Below, piece after piece: positions 26,984-37,575 of a DNA stretch of 64,000 nt. The stretch is taken from the NCBI RefSeq assembly GCF_900142285.1, contig NZ_FRAJ01000009.1, positions 1-64,000 of the forward strand. Direction: 5' to 3'. The stretch comes from Caminicella sporogenes DSM 14501 (GTDB lineage Bacteria > Bacillota > Clostridia > Peptostreptococcales > Caminicellaceae). How positions within the stretch are numbered: position 1 is the stretch's first letter; every line of letters begins with the position of its first letter. The notes below the pieces were generated by a model. It was not told the DNA's origin. It saw only the letters and a program-made list of their open reading frames with translations, and did no database searches. The position numbers and the translations under genes were made by a program.

Positions 26984-28648
26984 ATGAAAAAAATATATTT
27001 ATTTTTTACAGTTTTTATACTTATACTTACTACTTTACTTACTTCCTTTGCAGATTCTTATAGTTCTTATAGAGATAAATTTATAGAAGGATATATAAAG
27101 GAAATTCACAATAATAAAATAATAATTGAAGAGTATGATGGAACACTGCATATATTAAATATATTATTAAATACAAAGTTTAATATAGATGGAGTGCCTG
27201 TAAAACTTGAAGACTTTAAACCGGGCATGGAAATTTATGCAGAGTTAAAAGGAAGAAGTATTTCATATATGGAAAGCTATTCAACTGACAAAATGGGATA
27301 TATAGAACCGCAGAGCAAGATGAGAAGTGGAGTAGTTCAAAAAATAGATAGAAATCAAATTACAATAAAATCATTTAACAATGAAAAAATGACTTTTTTC
27401 ACCTCACCGGCTACTATAGTTTTAAAATCGGGAAAAAATGTAGATTTAAGTGTGATTTGTATAGGAGATAGTGTTAAAGTATTTTTTGATGATATTAACT
27501 TAAGTATTGCCAGCAAAATAGAAATAGAAGGCAAATCTATACTGATAAAAAAGATATATAAAGGAAAACTTACAAATTATGATGAAATGGAAAATCTTTT
27601 AATATTAAGTGATATAAAAGAACTTAAAAATGGTGCATGGGAATACTATCAAAATACCATGAAAATTTATTTCAATGATGAAATTCCAATATTTATTGGA
27701 GGGAATAAAGTATCATATGAAAATTTAAAATTTTATAAGGATAGAACGATTTACTTTGTAGTTAAAGATATTTTTGGACAAGAAAAAATAGAAAGAATGG
27801 TTATAAAAAGTAAATATGAAACTATTTACACTTCAAAGATAGATAAGATAAATTGGTACAGTGAGTCTATGGAACTTTCAAATAAGAGAAATATATCTTT
27901 TAATGATGGAACGATATTCGTAAAGAGTGATAGGATAGTAGATAAATATTCAATAAATCCAGAGTCTGACGCACTTATAATAGCTGACGGCAGAAATGGA
28001 TTATATATGGCTGATGTAGTATATATATACAATGAAAGTATAAATAATTCTAATATAGGACAGAACTACATCTATGTAGCAAGATTAGACGAAATTGTAA
28101 AAGATAAACTAATAGGTAAAGATTTCTATGTTCTTAAGAAAAACGAATGGAGGTCTTTCAGAAAAGAAAAAGAATTTTATTATGATGAAGATACTTACAT
28201 ATATGACCTTGAAAACAAAAAACAAATATCAACTAAAGATTTTTATTCTGAAAATTATGCAGTAGATGAAGATAGCGATTATGCAGAGGAACATAAATTG
28301 AGAGATTGGTATGGATATATGTATACAGATGGAGATAAAATTATTGCAATAAGTGTTAAAGAAAAATTAGATTCTTTACTAAGGCAGAGAGTTACAACTG
28401 GAGTAGTAATAGAAGATGCAGTTGAAGATTCGTTAGTAGGATATACTATTAAACTTGCTAATGCTAGAGATTGGAGTAGAAGCAAAAATAAATGGATGAT
28501 GAAAAATAGCTTTTTAAAACTTAGAATAGAAGATGCTTTAATAATAAAGGAAAACAAGGTTATAAATCCTGAAGACCTTAAAGCAGGAGATAGACTTTAT
28601 ATAGTTAGAGATGACATGCAGTGTAAAGTGATAGTGGTTAAAGATTAG
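26984..28648 (+). CDS. Secreted protein made of repeated small beta-rich domains; function unknown
   Basis: The 554-residue product has a signal peptide (about 1-23, ending TSFAD) and no membrane anchor, SLH or LPXTG motif. The mature part is a series of about six units of 70-90 residues with the plan 'G.I..I..N.I.I...DG....-hydrophobic-...G....L.DLK.GD.V.V', for example GYIKEIHNNKIIIEEYDG near residue 35 and SGVVQKIDRNQITIKSF near 112. The same plan occurs in the proteins encoded at 30410 and 40071, so this is a shared module of the surface-protein set (similar in design to DUF5666-like beta domains, not confirmed). ATG 26984 follows ACAGGAGG. Transcription may start at the sigma-D-like promoter 26822-26849. 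Confidence 0.7.
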   Translation: MKKIYLFFTVFILILTTLLTSFADSYSSYRDKFIEGYIKEIHNNKIIIEEYDGTLHILNILLNTKFNIDGVPVKLEDFKPGMEIYAELKGRSISYMESYSTDKMGYIEPQSKMRSGVVQKIDRNQITIKSFNNEKMTFFTSPATIVLKSGKNVDLSVICIGDSVKVFFDDINLSIASKIEIEGKSILIKKIYKGKLTNYDEMENLLILSDIKELKNGAWEYYQNTMKIYFNDEIPIFIGGNKVSYENLKFYKDRTIYFVVKDIFGQEKIERMVIKSKYETIYTSKIDKINWYSESMELSNKRNISFNDGTIFVKSDRIVDKYSINPESDALIIADGRNGLYMADVVYIYNESINNSNIGQNYIYVARLDEIVKDKLIGKDFYVLKKNEWRSFRKEKEFYYDEDTYIYDLENKKQISTKDFYSENYAVDEDSDYAEEHKLRDWYGYMYTDGDKIIAISVKEKLDSLLRQRVTTGVVIEDAVEDSLVGYTIKLANARDWSRSKNKWMMKNSFLKLRIEDALIIKENKVINPEDLKAGDRLYIVRDDMQCKVIVVKD

Positions 28649-28787
28649 TTAAGAGTTAAGAATTAAGAATTAAAAAACCATAAAGGGTTGACTCTATAAG
28701 CCAAGAGCCGAGAACTGAGAACTGAGAGCTAAGAGCTAATAACAGCTGACAGCTGAGAGCTGACAGCCGAGAGCTGAGAACTAATGC
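28649..28787 (+). repeat. Intergenic repeat family, longest copy (5)
   Basis: An A/T part (AGTTAAGAGTTAAGAATTAA), then ATAAAGGGTTGACTCTATAA, then about ten tandem units of GAGAACTGA / GAGAGCTGA / CAGCTGACAGC type, ending just before the AAGGAGTGA ribosome site of the next gene. Confidence 0.8.
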
Positions 28788-28802
28788 ATAAGGAGTGATA
28801 CT

Positions 28803-30281
28803 TTGAAAAAAATATTAATATTTACAATAATATTTTTAGTATTTTTATCTTTTAATTCATATGCTTCACCTGTTGGATTTACAGGAGGGGTAAATGATGA
28901 ATATGAATATGAAGAAGTTGTATTTATAACAGGAGAGCCTATAAAATTTACTGGACAAATAAAAATAAACGAAAGAGAAAAAAATGATGTAAAAACAGTA
29001 AATTATAGATTTGACCTTAAGCCTGAAGATAAGTCCATAAAAGGTAAACTAACTAGAAATATTACAGTTGAAACAAAATTTAACAACAGAAACGATAAAG
29101 GACAAGCTATAGGACAGACTTCTCTAACTAAATTTAGTGAAAAGATAGAAATAGGTGATGATAAATTTGAGCTTAAAGATTATCAATTTTCAAAATCAGA
29201 TATTATAGATAAAAGACCTGCTTCAGATTTTTATTCAGGAAATATAAAAGGAAGAAAATACTACACTATTAATAAAGATGAAGGTAAAGTTGTTGTAGAT
29301 ATTTCAGGTGGAGATGTAGGATATGAAAACTTTTGGGGAAGTACAGAAACACAAATTTTAAATTATTATATAAATTATGAAAAAGAAACTGATGATACTA
29401 AAGTAAATTGGAATGGAACAGTTAAAGTACAAGTTTCAGATAGCTTAAGTAAAAAGTTAAAGTATTCTGATAACATGGTTAATTTATCTAGTTTTAATGG
29501 AGGATATATAAAAGTAACAGATAGAGAAATAATTTCAAAATACGAGTACAACTTGCCTAGATTAAAAGATGGTATACCTTATAAAGATAGAAGAAATAGT
29601 GGAGAAATAGAATTGAGCAAAAAAATGGTTCCTAAAATAGAAAGACTTATAGTTCCTAAATTTAGAGATGTAAATGGACATTGGGCTGAAAGTTACATAG
29701 AAAAACTTTATTCTTTAGATGTATTTGATGAAAAATCAGAGTTTTTCACACCGGATATACCAATGACACGTTTAGAATTTACAAGAGCTATAATAAAGGC
29801 TTGTGATATAAGAACTCTCATAGATAAAAAAGATAGGAGAAGCAGGAGGACAAAGCAGGAAGTAGAAAAGTCTCCATTTGTAGATATTTCTGCTGATGAT
29901 AAAGATTATGTATATATTAAAGAGGGCTTAAGTAAAGGAATTATACAAGGTACATCTAGTGGAATATTTAATCCAGAAGGACCTTTGACAAGAGCTCAAG
30001 CAATAACGATTATAATTAGAGCTTTAGGATTTAACAACAAAGCACCTAATCCGGGGTATTTTACATCTTTTGATGATGATAGAAATATACCCGATTGGGC
30101 AAGAGACAGTATATATGTTGCAAGAGAAATAGGTATAATCAGAGGAGATGATAACAACAGAGTTTATCCTAACAAAGTGATGACGAGAGCAGAGGCGTCT
30201 GCCATGCTTGTAAGATTTCTGGAATTTTTAGAAAAAGACCTTCAAAAAGACTATAGAGAAAATATAGTACTTTTTAATTAA
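28803..30281 (+). CDS. SLH-domain cell-surface protein
   Basis: This 492-residue secreted protein has a signal peptide (about 1-22, NSYASPVGF at the cleavage region), a beta-rich unique region (about 25-280), and three C-terminal SLH repeats (about 287-335 FRDVNGHWAESYIEKLYSLD; 355-405 YIKEGLSKGIIQGTSSGIF; 415-475 WARDSIYVAREIGIIRGDD). SLH triplets bind pyruvylated secondary cell-wall polymer, so the protein should be held non-covalently on the wall. TTG 28803 lies 5 bases after AAGGAGTG. It follows a secreted-protein gene and precedes another divergent SLH-type gene, each pair separated by an intergenic repeat. Confidence 0.88.
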   Translation: MKKILIFTIIFLVFLSFNSYASPVGFTGGVNDEYEYEEVVFITGEPIKFTGQIKINEREKNDVKTVNYRFDLKPEDKSIKGKLTRNITVETKFNNRNDKGQAIGQTSLTKFSEKIEIGDDKFELKDYQFSKSDIIDKRPASDFYSGNIKGRKYYTINKDEGKVVVDISGGDVGYENFWGSTETQILNYYINYEKETDDTKVNWNGTVKVQVSDSLSKKLKYSDNMVNLSSFNGGYIKVTDREIISKYEYNLPRLKDGIPYKDRRNSGEIELSKKMVPKIERLIVPKFRDVNGHWAESYIEKLYSLDVFDEKSEFFTPDIPMTRLEFTRAIIKACDIRTLIDKKDRRSRRTKQEVEKSPFVDISADDKDYVYIKEGLSKGIIQGTSSGIFNPEGPLTRAQAITIIIRALGFNNKAPNPGYFTSFDDDRNIPDWARDSIYVAREIGIIRGDDNNRVYPNKVMTRAEASAMLVRFLEFLEKDLQKDYRENIVLFN

Positions 30282-30392
30282 GTTAAGAGTTAAGAGTTAA
30301 AAGTTATAAAGCTCCCAAAGGGTTGACTCTATAAACCAAGAGCCGAGAGCTGAGAACCGAGAACTAATTGCAACATGTAACTAGGAACTAAT
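30282..30392 (+). repeat. Intergenic repeat family, copy 6
   Basis: A/T part AGTTAAGAGTTAAGAGTTAA, then TTATAAAGCTCCCAAAGGG, TTGACTCTATAAACCA and a GAGCCGAGAGCTGAGAACC part, then CAACATGTAACTAGGAAC. Confidence 0.75.
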
Positions 30393-30409
30393 AAAAAAAG
30401 GTGATAAAT

Positions 30410-31765
30410 ATGAAAAGAATTTTATTAATATTTATGTGTTTTATAGTTATGTTTTCTACAAATATAAATTCTTATGCCTATGCACAAGAAAAATTAAGAC
30501 CGCAGCTGAAAGGGTTATCTATAGAATCATATAAAACAATTGATAATACTTACAAAGCTTATAAAAATGGTTCTAATCTTATAAAGAATGTTTCTTTCAA
30601 AGATATAAATAACAGCAGATATAAAAGGGATATAATAAAAATGGCAGCACTATCGATTATCAAAGGATATGGGGATAAGAATATAAGACCAAATAAATAT
30701 GCAACTCTGCAGGAAGCAATAAATTTATTAGTTAGAATGTACGGACTTGAAGGAAAAATACAAACAGACATGGCAGACAGTTTAGGAGAATTTCAAGCTA
30801 AAGATATGATAAACAGTTATACAAATGAAGCTTATACTAACACAGCTTTAAAAAATAAAATAATAAGCGAAGATGATAATTACTACAATGGAAATTCATA
30901 CATAACTCTTGAACAATTATTGATATGGATAGGCAATTTAATAGATTTAAAACCTATTAATGATGATATTCAAATGGTATATAACTATAAGGATTTTAAA
31001 GACATTAAGTATAAAGACTTAGGTATGATAGAAGCAGTGCTTCAGGAAGGGATTTATTGTGGCAAAAATGGGTATTTGAGGTTGAATAAAAATATTACTA
31101 GAGGAGAACTGATAAGCTTACTAAGTAAAGTTGAAAATAGGCTTTATGCGAAAAGAAAACTTTTGTCTTTTCATGGAATAATTGTAGATAAAAAAAATGA
31201 AGTAGTTAATATAAATGGAGAAAATGTATTAAAAATAAAATATCTGATTGTAAATTCAGATGGAAAGATTAATATTATAGAGATTACAAAAGGTTATTTA
31301 GAAAAAGACGATGAAAACATAGTGGTATACAAAAATGGAAATTTGAGAGATTATTCTGCATTAAATATAGGAGATGAGATAGAGTATATTGTAAAAAACA
31401 ATCAAGTTATATATGCAGAGGTAAAAGATAGAACTTCAGTATTAAATTATATAAAAGAAGTACAAAAAAAGAATAAAAAAATAAAAGTTTATAATGGAAC
31501 AGTAGTTTTAAAAATGTGGGAAAAACACTGGAAAGATAATGATTTTTATTTTATCGATAGATTTACTATAAGAGATAATGATGGAAAAGAATATGACATA
31601 ATATGTGAAACGGATATAAACAATAATAAAAAGTACGACACAGTAGTATATAAAAATAATCAGTTAGGAGGTACTAGTCTATTAGAAGAAGGAGACGAAG
31701 TAGAATACTTTATAAAAGATGATAAATATGTAGTGTTTATTAGAGTAAAAGATATTATGTTTTAA
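30410..31765 (+). CDS. Secreted protein with divergent SLH-like repeats and beta-rich modules
   Basis: This 451-residue protein has a signal peptide (about 1-26, INSYAYAQE). Residues about 55-235 hold degenerate SLH-like repeats (FKDINNSRYKRDIIKMAALS, then IIKGYGDKNIRPNKYATLQE; a third near YKDLGMIEAVLQEGIY with ITRGELISLLSK). The C-terminus (about 245-451) has two units of the small beta module also found in the proteins at 26984 and 40071 (FHGIIVDKKNEVVNINGE; VYNGTVVLKMWEKHWKDND). ATG 30410 is used, with AAAGGTGAT just upstream; a GTG at 30401 lies within the ribosome site. The SLH repeats lack several consensus residues, so wall binding is uncertain. Confidence 0.75.
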   Translation: MKRILLIFMCFIVMFSTNINSYAYAQEKLRPQLKGLSIESYKTIDNTYKAYKNGSNLIKNVSFKDINNSRYKRDIIKMAALSIIKGYGDKNIRPNKYATLQEAINLLVRMYGLEGKIQTDMADSLGEFQAKDMINSYTNEAYTNTALKNKIISEDDNYYNGNSYITLEQLLIWIGNLIDLKPINDDIQMVYNYKDFKDIKYKDLGMIEAVLQEGIYCGKNGYLRLNKNITRGELISLLSKVENRLYAKRKLLSFHGIIVDKKNEVVNINGENVLKIKYLIVNSDGKINIIEITKGYLEKDDENIVVYKNGNLRDYSALNIGDEIEYIVKNNQVIYAEVKDRTSVLNYIKEVQKKNKKIKVYNGTVVLKMWEKHWKDNDFYFIDRFTIRDNDGKEYDIICETDINNNKKYDTVVYKNNQLGGTSLLEEGDEVEYFIKDDKYVVFIRVKDIMF

Positions 31766-31769
31766 AAAG

Positions 31770-31866
31770 ATGTATGGCTAATTAAAAATTAAAGAATTAG
31801 AGTTTTTAAGACTCTAAATAATTTTTCTAGAAACTGAGAGCTGACAGCTGATAGCTTGAACTTTTA
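31770..31866 (+). repeat. Intergenic repeat family, copy 7
   Basis: AATTAAAAATTAAAGAATTA, then a short hairpin (TTTAAGACTCTAAATAA), then AACTGAGAGCTGACAGCTGA. It lies just upstream of the pyrG promoter. Confidence 0.6.
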
Positions 31867-31874
31867 AAAAAGCC

Positions 31875-31903
31875 TTGACTCATAAAACAAATCATTATAT
31901 ACT
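31875..31903 (+). promoter_or_regulatory. Sigma-A promoter of pyrG
   Basis: TTGACT (31875-31880) and TATACT (31898-31903) have a 17-base spacer. Transcription would start near 31910 and make a leader of about 160 bases. Confidence 0.75.
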
Positions 31904-31927
31904 GTTATAGTTGTTATATAAAAAAAG

Positions 31928-32030
31928 AGCGCAAATGAGCACCCTATATGGATGGGTGCCCTGCCCCATAACATATAAGAAGCGGATTTAGGTAGGTCAC
32001 CCCGTAGGGGTGGCCTCACCACTTTTTTGA
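31928..32030 (+). promoter_or_regulatory. Structured pyrG leader with an intrinsic terminator (attenuator)
   Basis: This G/C-rich island holds two hairpins: GCACCC (31939-31944)/GGGTGC (31954-31959), and a 13-bp stem with one bulge, GGTAGGTCACCCC (31991-32003)/GGGGTGGCCTCACC (32007-32020), followed by ACTTTTTTG. The second is a strong intrinsic terminator placed before the pyrG ribosome site, so pyrG expression requires read-through. GGGTG of the first hairpin can also pair with CACCC of the terminator, suggesting alternative folds. In Bacillus, pyrG is controlled by CTP-dependent attenuation starting from a GGGC transcript end; the predicted start here is different, so the mechanism may differ. 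Confidence 0.6.
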
Positions 32031-33680
<1,650 letters not shown>

Positions 33681-33690
33681 AAATATGATA

Positions 33691-33730
33691 AAATAAAGGA
33701 TATTAACATGTGTTAATATCCTTTATTTTA
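33691..33730. terminator. Terminator of pyrG
   Basis: AAAGGATATTAACA (33695-33708) and TGTTAATATCCTTT (33711-33724) form a 14-bp stem with a 2-base loop, then ATTTTA. Confidence 0.8.
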
Positions 33731-33754
33731 CTTATCACCTGTGTTATTTGTTAC

Positions 33755-33812
33755 CTTTAAAGCAATGACTCTAAGCTGAGAGTCGGTAGCCGAGAGCTGA
33801 GAATTTATAGTA
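33755..33812 (+). repeat. Intergenic repeat family, copy 8
   Basis: TTTAAAGCAATGACTCTAAG is followed by CTGAGAGTCGGTAGCCGAGA and GCTGAGAATT; the next ribosome site, GTAGGAGG, begins at 33810. Confidence 0.6.
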
Positions 33813-33824
33813 GGAGGATACCAC

Positions 33825-34670
33825 ATGACTATATCAAAAAAAATACTTAAAGAAATGAATAAGCTTTTTCCACTTCCAGTTCACCCATTTAACCTTCAAA
33901 ATGAAGGAAAAAAGACATATGCAGAGTGGCAGTTTGAAAAAGGATATGAAACGATAAAATTTTATTTGCCATATACATCATTAGAAGAGATGTTTAAAGA
34001 TAAAACAGTATTAGATGTAGGCTGTGGAGCGGCAGGGAAATCTCTGTACTATGCCAGTCAGGGAGCAGAAAAAGTATATGGAATTGATCCGGTAAAGAGC
34101 TATAAAGAAGAAGCTGAAAAACTTGCAGAAAAGAAGGGATTAAAAGATAAATTTGAATTTATAATAGGAGATGCAGCTAATCTGCCATTTGAAGATGATT
34201 TTTTCGATACCATCATATTAAATGATGCTATGGAGCATGTAGATATGCCGGAAAAAGTATTAGACGAATGTTATAGGACATTAAAAAAAGGAGGAAGAGT
34301 ATACATCAACTTTCCGCCTTACAATCATCCTTATGGAGCACATTTATCTGATGCAATAGGTATACCGTGGGTACACCTGTTTTTTTCTGATAAGACGCTG
34401 ATAGAAGTATATAAAGATTTAGTAAAAGATTTACCTGACGGACAGAGCAGAATAAACTTTAGAATAAGCAGAGATAAACAAGGCAGAGAATACTTTTCAT
34501 ATATAAATAAAATGACTATAAAGAGGTTTAATAAAATAATAAGCAAGGCAAAATTTGTAAAAAGATACTACAGCGAAGCCCCTTTAAGAAGCATAGTATC
34601 ATATCTATCAAAACTGCCATTGCTGAAAGAATACTTTGTAAAAATGGTAGTATTTATAGGCGAAAAATAA
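33825..34670 (+). CDS. Class I SAM-dependent methyltransferase
   Basis: This 281-residue cytoplasmic protein has the SAM-binding Rossmann motifs: motif I VLDVGCGAAGKSLYYA (about residues 63-78), the acidic end of strand 2 in VYGIDPVKSY, motif II-like FIIGDAANLPFEDDFFD, and LNDAMEHVDMPEKVLDECYR with the KKGGRVYINF post-motif strand. The C-terminal third is basic and may bind the substrate. Genes of this type often modify glycans, lipids or small molecules; the substrate cannot be told from sequence. ATG 33825 follows GTAGGAGG. It lies between pyrG and the major surface-protein gene, with repeat copies on both sides. Confidence 0.85.
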   Translation: MTISKKILKEMNKLFPLPVHPFNLQNEGKKTYAEWQFEKGYETIKFYLPYTSLEEMFKDKTVLDVGCGAAGKSLYYASQGAEKVYGIDPVKSYKEEAEKLAEKKGLKDKFEFIIGDAANLPFEDDFFDTIILNDAMEHVDMPEKVLDECYRTLKKGGRVYINFPPYNHPYGAHLSDAIGIPWVHLFFSDKTLIEVYKDLVKDLPDGQSRINFRISRDKQGREYFSYINKMTIKRFNKIISKAKFVKRYYSEAPLRSIVSYLSKLPLLKEYFVKMVVFIGEK

Positions 34671-34675
34671 TCAGC

Positions 34676-34790
34676 TAGAATTACTGAAATTAAGAATTGA
34701 AAAACCCTAGAGAATGACCTTAAGCTGAGAACTGAGAGCTGAGAACTTAGAACTGAAAAGGATTGACCTTAATACTTGTAACTTTTTTTG
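34676..34790 (+). repeat. Intergenic repeat family, copy 9
   Basis: AAATTAAGAATTGAAAAACC, then GAATGACCTTAAGCTGAG and GAACTGAGAGCTGAGAACTT units, then AAGGATTGACCTTAATAC with CTTGTAAC. Here two GATTGACC..TTAA segments flank the GAGAGCTGA units. Confidence 0.65.
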
Positions 34791-35214
34791 TTTTCTTGCA
34801 GGAATTTTACAAAATTTATAGAATATATACTAGCATATTCAGGTTATACTTTATATAGCTGTATAGCTTTGTATTTGCTATGTACAAGCTAACAGCTTAT
34901 GTAACCTCTATGTAAACAAATGTAATATTACTGTAATGGTATTTAAAAACTTTTTAGAGTATAATTAATTATGTCAAATGAAAAGTCTTGGTGGCCGCCA
35001 ATAGACACAATATTACAGTTATGTTACATTAGTTTTTATCTGATTGACTGATATATACAGTCAGTGGTATAATCTAGTCTAGAATGTGAAGTTAATCAAA
35101 GAGCTTCACTTCTATAGAAATTATGTCTTTCACTTTGTGAGAGGGTGAGTGAATAGACGATTTTAATTAGCCCTTTCAAAAAAGAAAAAACAGAAAAAAA
35201 GGAGGAATTTTATA
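34791..35214 (+). other. Long leader region of the major surface-protein gene
   Basis: No gene is seen in these 424 bases. They hold a weak -10-like TATAAT at 34960-34965, a good promoter at 35044-35073, and an untranslated leader of about 135 bases containing a possible hairpin GTGAAG (35087-35092)/CTTCAC (35105-35110). The gene's ribosome site AAGGAGG lies at 35200-35206. A long structured leader is typical of very abundant S-layer mRNAs. Confidence 0.5.
35044..35073 (+). promoter_or_regulatory. Sigma-A promoter of the major surface-protein gene
   Basis: TTGACT (35044-35049) and TATAAT (35068-35073) are 18 bases apart. The spacer and -35 contain the dyad TGACTG-ATATATA-CAGTCA (35045-35063), a possible operator. 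Confidence 0.75.
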
Positions 35215-37482
35215 ATGAAGAGATTTTTATCTCTAGTGGTGGCACTTACTATGGTGTTAGCACCAATGAGTGCGTTTGCTGCAACTTCAAACTCAATAAA
35301 CAAAGTGCCAAAAGTTGCAGACGATCATAAGTTTAAGTTAGCAGAGGCACCAATATTAAGAATTGAGGAAGATAATGATAATGAATTTGATGGTCTTGAC
35401 TCTACAAAACTTGATGATGATAAGCAAGTTTTTAGATTGACTCTTGAAAATGCAGAATGGAATGAAGATGAATTCGAGAGTAATTTTAGTAAAAATTCTG
35501 AAGGATATTATGTATTAAGTGGAGGTAGCTATACTAACAGAAATACTGATACTGCTAATAATGCAGTATTTTTGAAAAAAATAGGCAAGAAAACTGTAGA
35601 AGCTGTAGTATATGGTGATAATACAGATGATAGTTCAATTTGGTTTAAAATACCTATGCTTGTAGAAATGAAAGGTGAAGGAGAAGCAAAGGTTACAGTT
35701 GAGCAAAGAGATAGTTTGGTTTCAAGTGGTACTTATACATTTGCTATAGGAGCAGGTGGAGATACTATAGCAACTATTGATGATGTAGAAGAGTTTACAG
35801 ATACAGTAACAATTGATGACATTAGAATTGATGAGACAAGTGCAGGTGCAATTGATGGTCCTACAAATTATATTAAGTTAAAATTACCTTCAGATTTCGA
35901 ATGGTATACTACTCCGTCAACTAGTGATATAGTTTGTACTGCTGGATTAGATAAAGCAAATGCAGAAGATGTAGAAAAAGAAGATGATCGTACTTTAAAA
36001 ATTAAAATTAAAGATATAGAAGATAAGGATAGTAGAAGCACAAGAGGAACAATTTACATTAAAAATCTTCAAATTACTGCTAAAAAAGATGCTGATTTTG
36101 GAGATGTAGAAGTATCTATAAGTGGTGGAGATGGAATATCAGATTCAGATTTAGTTGTAGCAAAATACTGCGACTATGATGTAACTGTAAAAGCTGATGG
36201 AGAGCCTAAAGAGTTAGTAGCAGGAGAATGGGATTCTGATTATAAAGATGATAAATTTGAATTACAAACTTTAGTGATTGAGGAAAAAGTTGCAAATGCA
36301 TGGTTAGGTGAAAGAAAAACTAGAATAGAATTCCCATCATGGGTAAAAATATTAGGTGTTAAATATGAAAATGATTCTGAAGATGTTGGAACATTAAAAG
36401 GATTTCCTGTAGAAGATGGAGATTTGACTAGGGGTAATGCAAAAGAATTTTTGGAAAATCAAAAAGATGATAACTATGTAGAGTTTACAGCTCCAGATAA
36501 GTCAAAAACAGAGGAAGGCGAACTTTATTTAACATTCTATGTATCTGTTGAAGCAGGACATTCTGGAGATATTACTGCAAAAGTTACTGGTAGAAGTTTA
36601 CCAGATGATTATGAAGTAGTATTAGGTAAAGCTGTTGCTCCAGTAAAAGTAAAAGCTGAAGGAGCAGAAGTAAGAACAGGTATTAAAGAACAAGAAATAG
36701 GCGATATAACTATTACTGAAACAGTTAAAGAAGCAATTAAAAAAGCTGATTTAAAAATAGTATTAGATGATGATGTTTATTGGACAGATGTTCCAAAGAT
36801 AGAAGTTGTTAAAGGTAACTTAGACTTAGATGTAGAAGGAGCAAAAGTTGATGATAATATCTTAACAATTCCTGTGGATAGCGAAAGTACTAAGCCATCT
36901 ACTATTAAGCTATCAAATATCAAAGTTGATTTAAATCGTGTAGTTGCTGAAGGAGATATAAAAGTTAAAATTCAAGGAGATGCTGTTGTAGAAAATTATA
37001 GTGACGATTCTAAAAAATTAGATAATGGTTACTTTGATGAAGATACTGCAGCAGAAACAGTAGTAGCAACAGTAATCACTCCAGCTGATAGAGATACTAG
37101 AGCTAGAGCAGAAGTTAAATTCCAAATTGGTTCAAAAGAATACCAAGTTGGAGATGAAATAAGAACAGCTGACGTTGCTCCATACATCAAAGATGGAAGA
37201 ACTATGCTTTCAGTAAGATTCGTTGCTGAAGCTATGGGAGTACCATCAGAAAACATCGTATGGAATGGTGAAGCTAGAACAGTAACTATCTTCAAAGGAG
37301 ATAGAATTGCTCAGCTTACTATAGGAAGCAACATCCTTACTGTAAACGGAACTAAAGTAGTAATGGATACAGTTGCAGAAATTAAAGACGGAAGAACTAT
37401 GCTTCCAATCAGATTTATCGCACAAGCTCTTGGAGCAGACATTTCTTGGGATGGAAGCACTAGAACAGTAACTATCAAGTAA
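35215..37482 (+). CDS. Major S-layer-like surface protein with C-terminal stalk domains
   Basis: This 755-residue secreted protein has a classic signal peptide (1-22, MVLAPMSAFAAT), a long acidic beta-rich body with regular strands (about 45-625), and a C-terminal pair of copper amine oxidase N-terminal-like 'stalk' units (about 629-755: VAPYIKDGRTMLSVRFVAEA, then AEIKDGRTMLPIRFIAQALG, ending STRTVTIK). It has no SLH or sortase motif, so the stalk end may attach it to the wall or to partner proteins. A consensus promoter, a long leader, a strong ribosome site (AAGGAGG) and a dedicated terminator imply high expression. Codons change toward ATC, AAC and TTC in the stalk part. The next gene begins with the same stalk domain. 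Confidence 0.85.
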   Translation: MKRFLSLVVALTMVLAPMSAFAATSNSINKVPKVADDHKFKLAEAPILRIEEDNDNEFDGLDSTKLDDDKQVFRLTLENAEWNEDEFESNFSKNSEGYYVLSGGSYTNRNTDTANNAVFLKKIGKKTVEAVVYGDNTDDSSIWFKIPMLVEMKGEGEAKVTVEQRDSLVSSGTYTFAIGAGGDTIATIDDVEEFTDTVTIDDIRIDETSAGAIDGPTNYIKLKLPSDFEWYTTPSTSDIVCTAGLDKANAEDVEKEDDRTLKIKIKDIEDKDSRSTRGTIYIKNLQITAKKDADFGDVEVSISGGDGISDSDLVVAKYCDYDVTVKADGEPKELVAGEWDSDYKDDKFELQTLVIEEKVANAWLGERKTRIEFPSWVKILGVKYENDSEDVGTLKGFPVEDGDLTRGNAKEFLENQKDDNYVEFTAPDKSKTEEGELYLTFYVSVEAGHSGDITAKVTGRSLPDDYEVVLGKAVAPVKVKAEGAEVRTGIKEQEIGDITITETVKEAIKKADLKIVLDDDVYWTDVPKIEVVKGNLDLDVEGAKVDDNILTIPVDSESTKPSTIKLSNIKVDLNRVVAEGDIKVKIQGDAVVENYSDDSKKLDNGYFDEDTAAETVVATVITPADRDTRARAEVKFQIGSKEYQVGDEIRTADVAPYIKDGRTMLSVRFVAEAMGVPSENIVWNGEARTVTIFKGDRIAQLTIGSNILTVNGTKVVMDTVAEIKDGRTMLPIRFIAQALGADISWDGSTRTVTIK

Positions 37483-37509
37483 TAGACTTATAAGAAAATT
37501 TTAGGAATT

Positions 37510-37548
37510 AAAGTAGAGCCTTTCATGAAAGAAGGGCTCTACTTTTCA
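37510..37548 (+). terminator. Terminator of the major surface-protein gene
   Basis: AAAGTAGAGCC (37510-37520) and GGCTCTACTTT (37534-37544), with an inner CTTTC/GAAAG pairing, are followed by TCATATTT. It ends only 28 bases before the next gene, so partial read-through is possible. Confidence 0.8.
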
Positions 37549-37575
37549 TATTTATACTGGCAGGAGGGACAGTAG

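Noticed and set aside
31928-32030. pyrG leader as a known riboswitch or as a small SRP/6S RNA
   Set aside because: I could not match conserved cores of lysine, purine, THF, preQ1, ZTP or guanidine riboswitches or the SRP tetraloop pattern; only an attenuator call is supportable.
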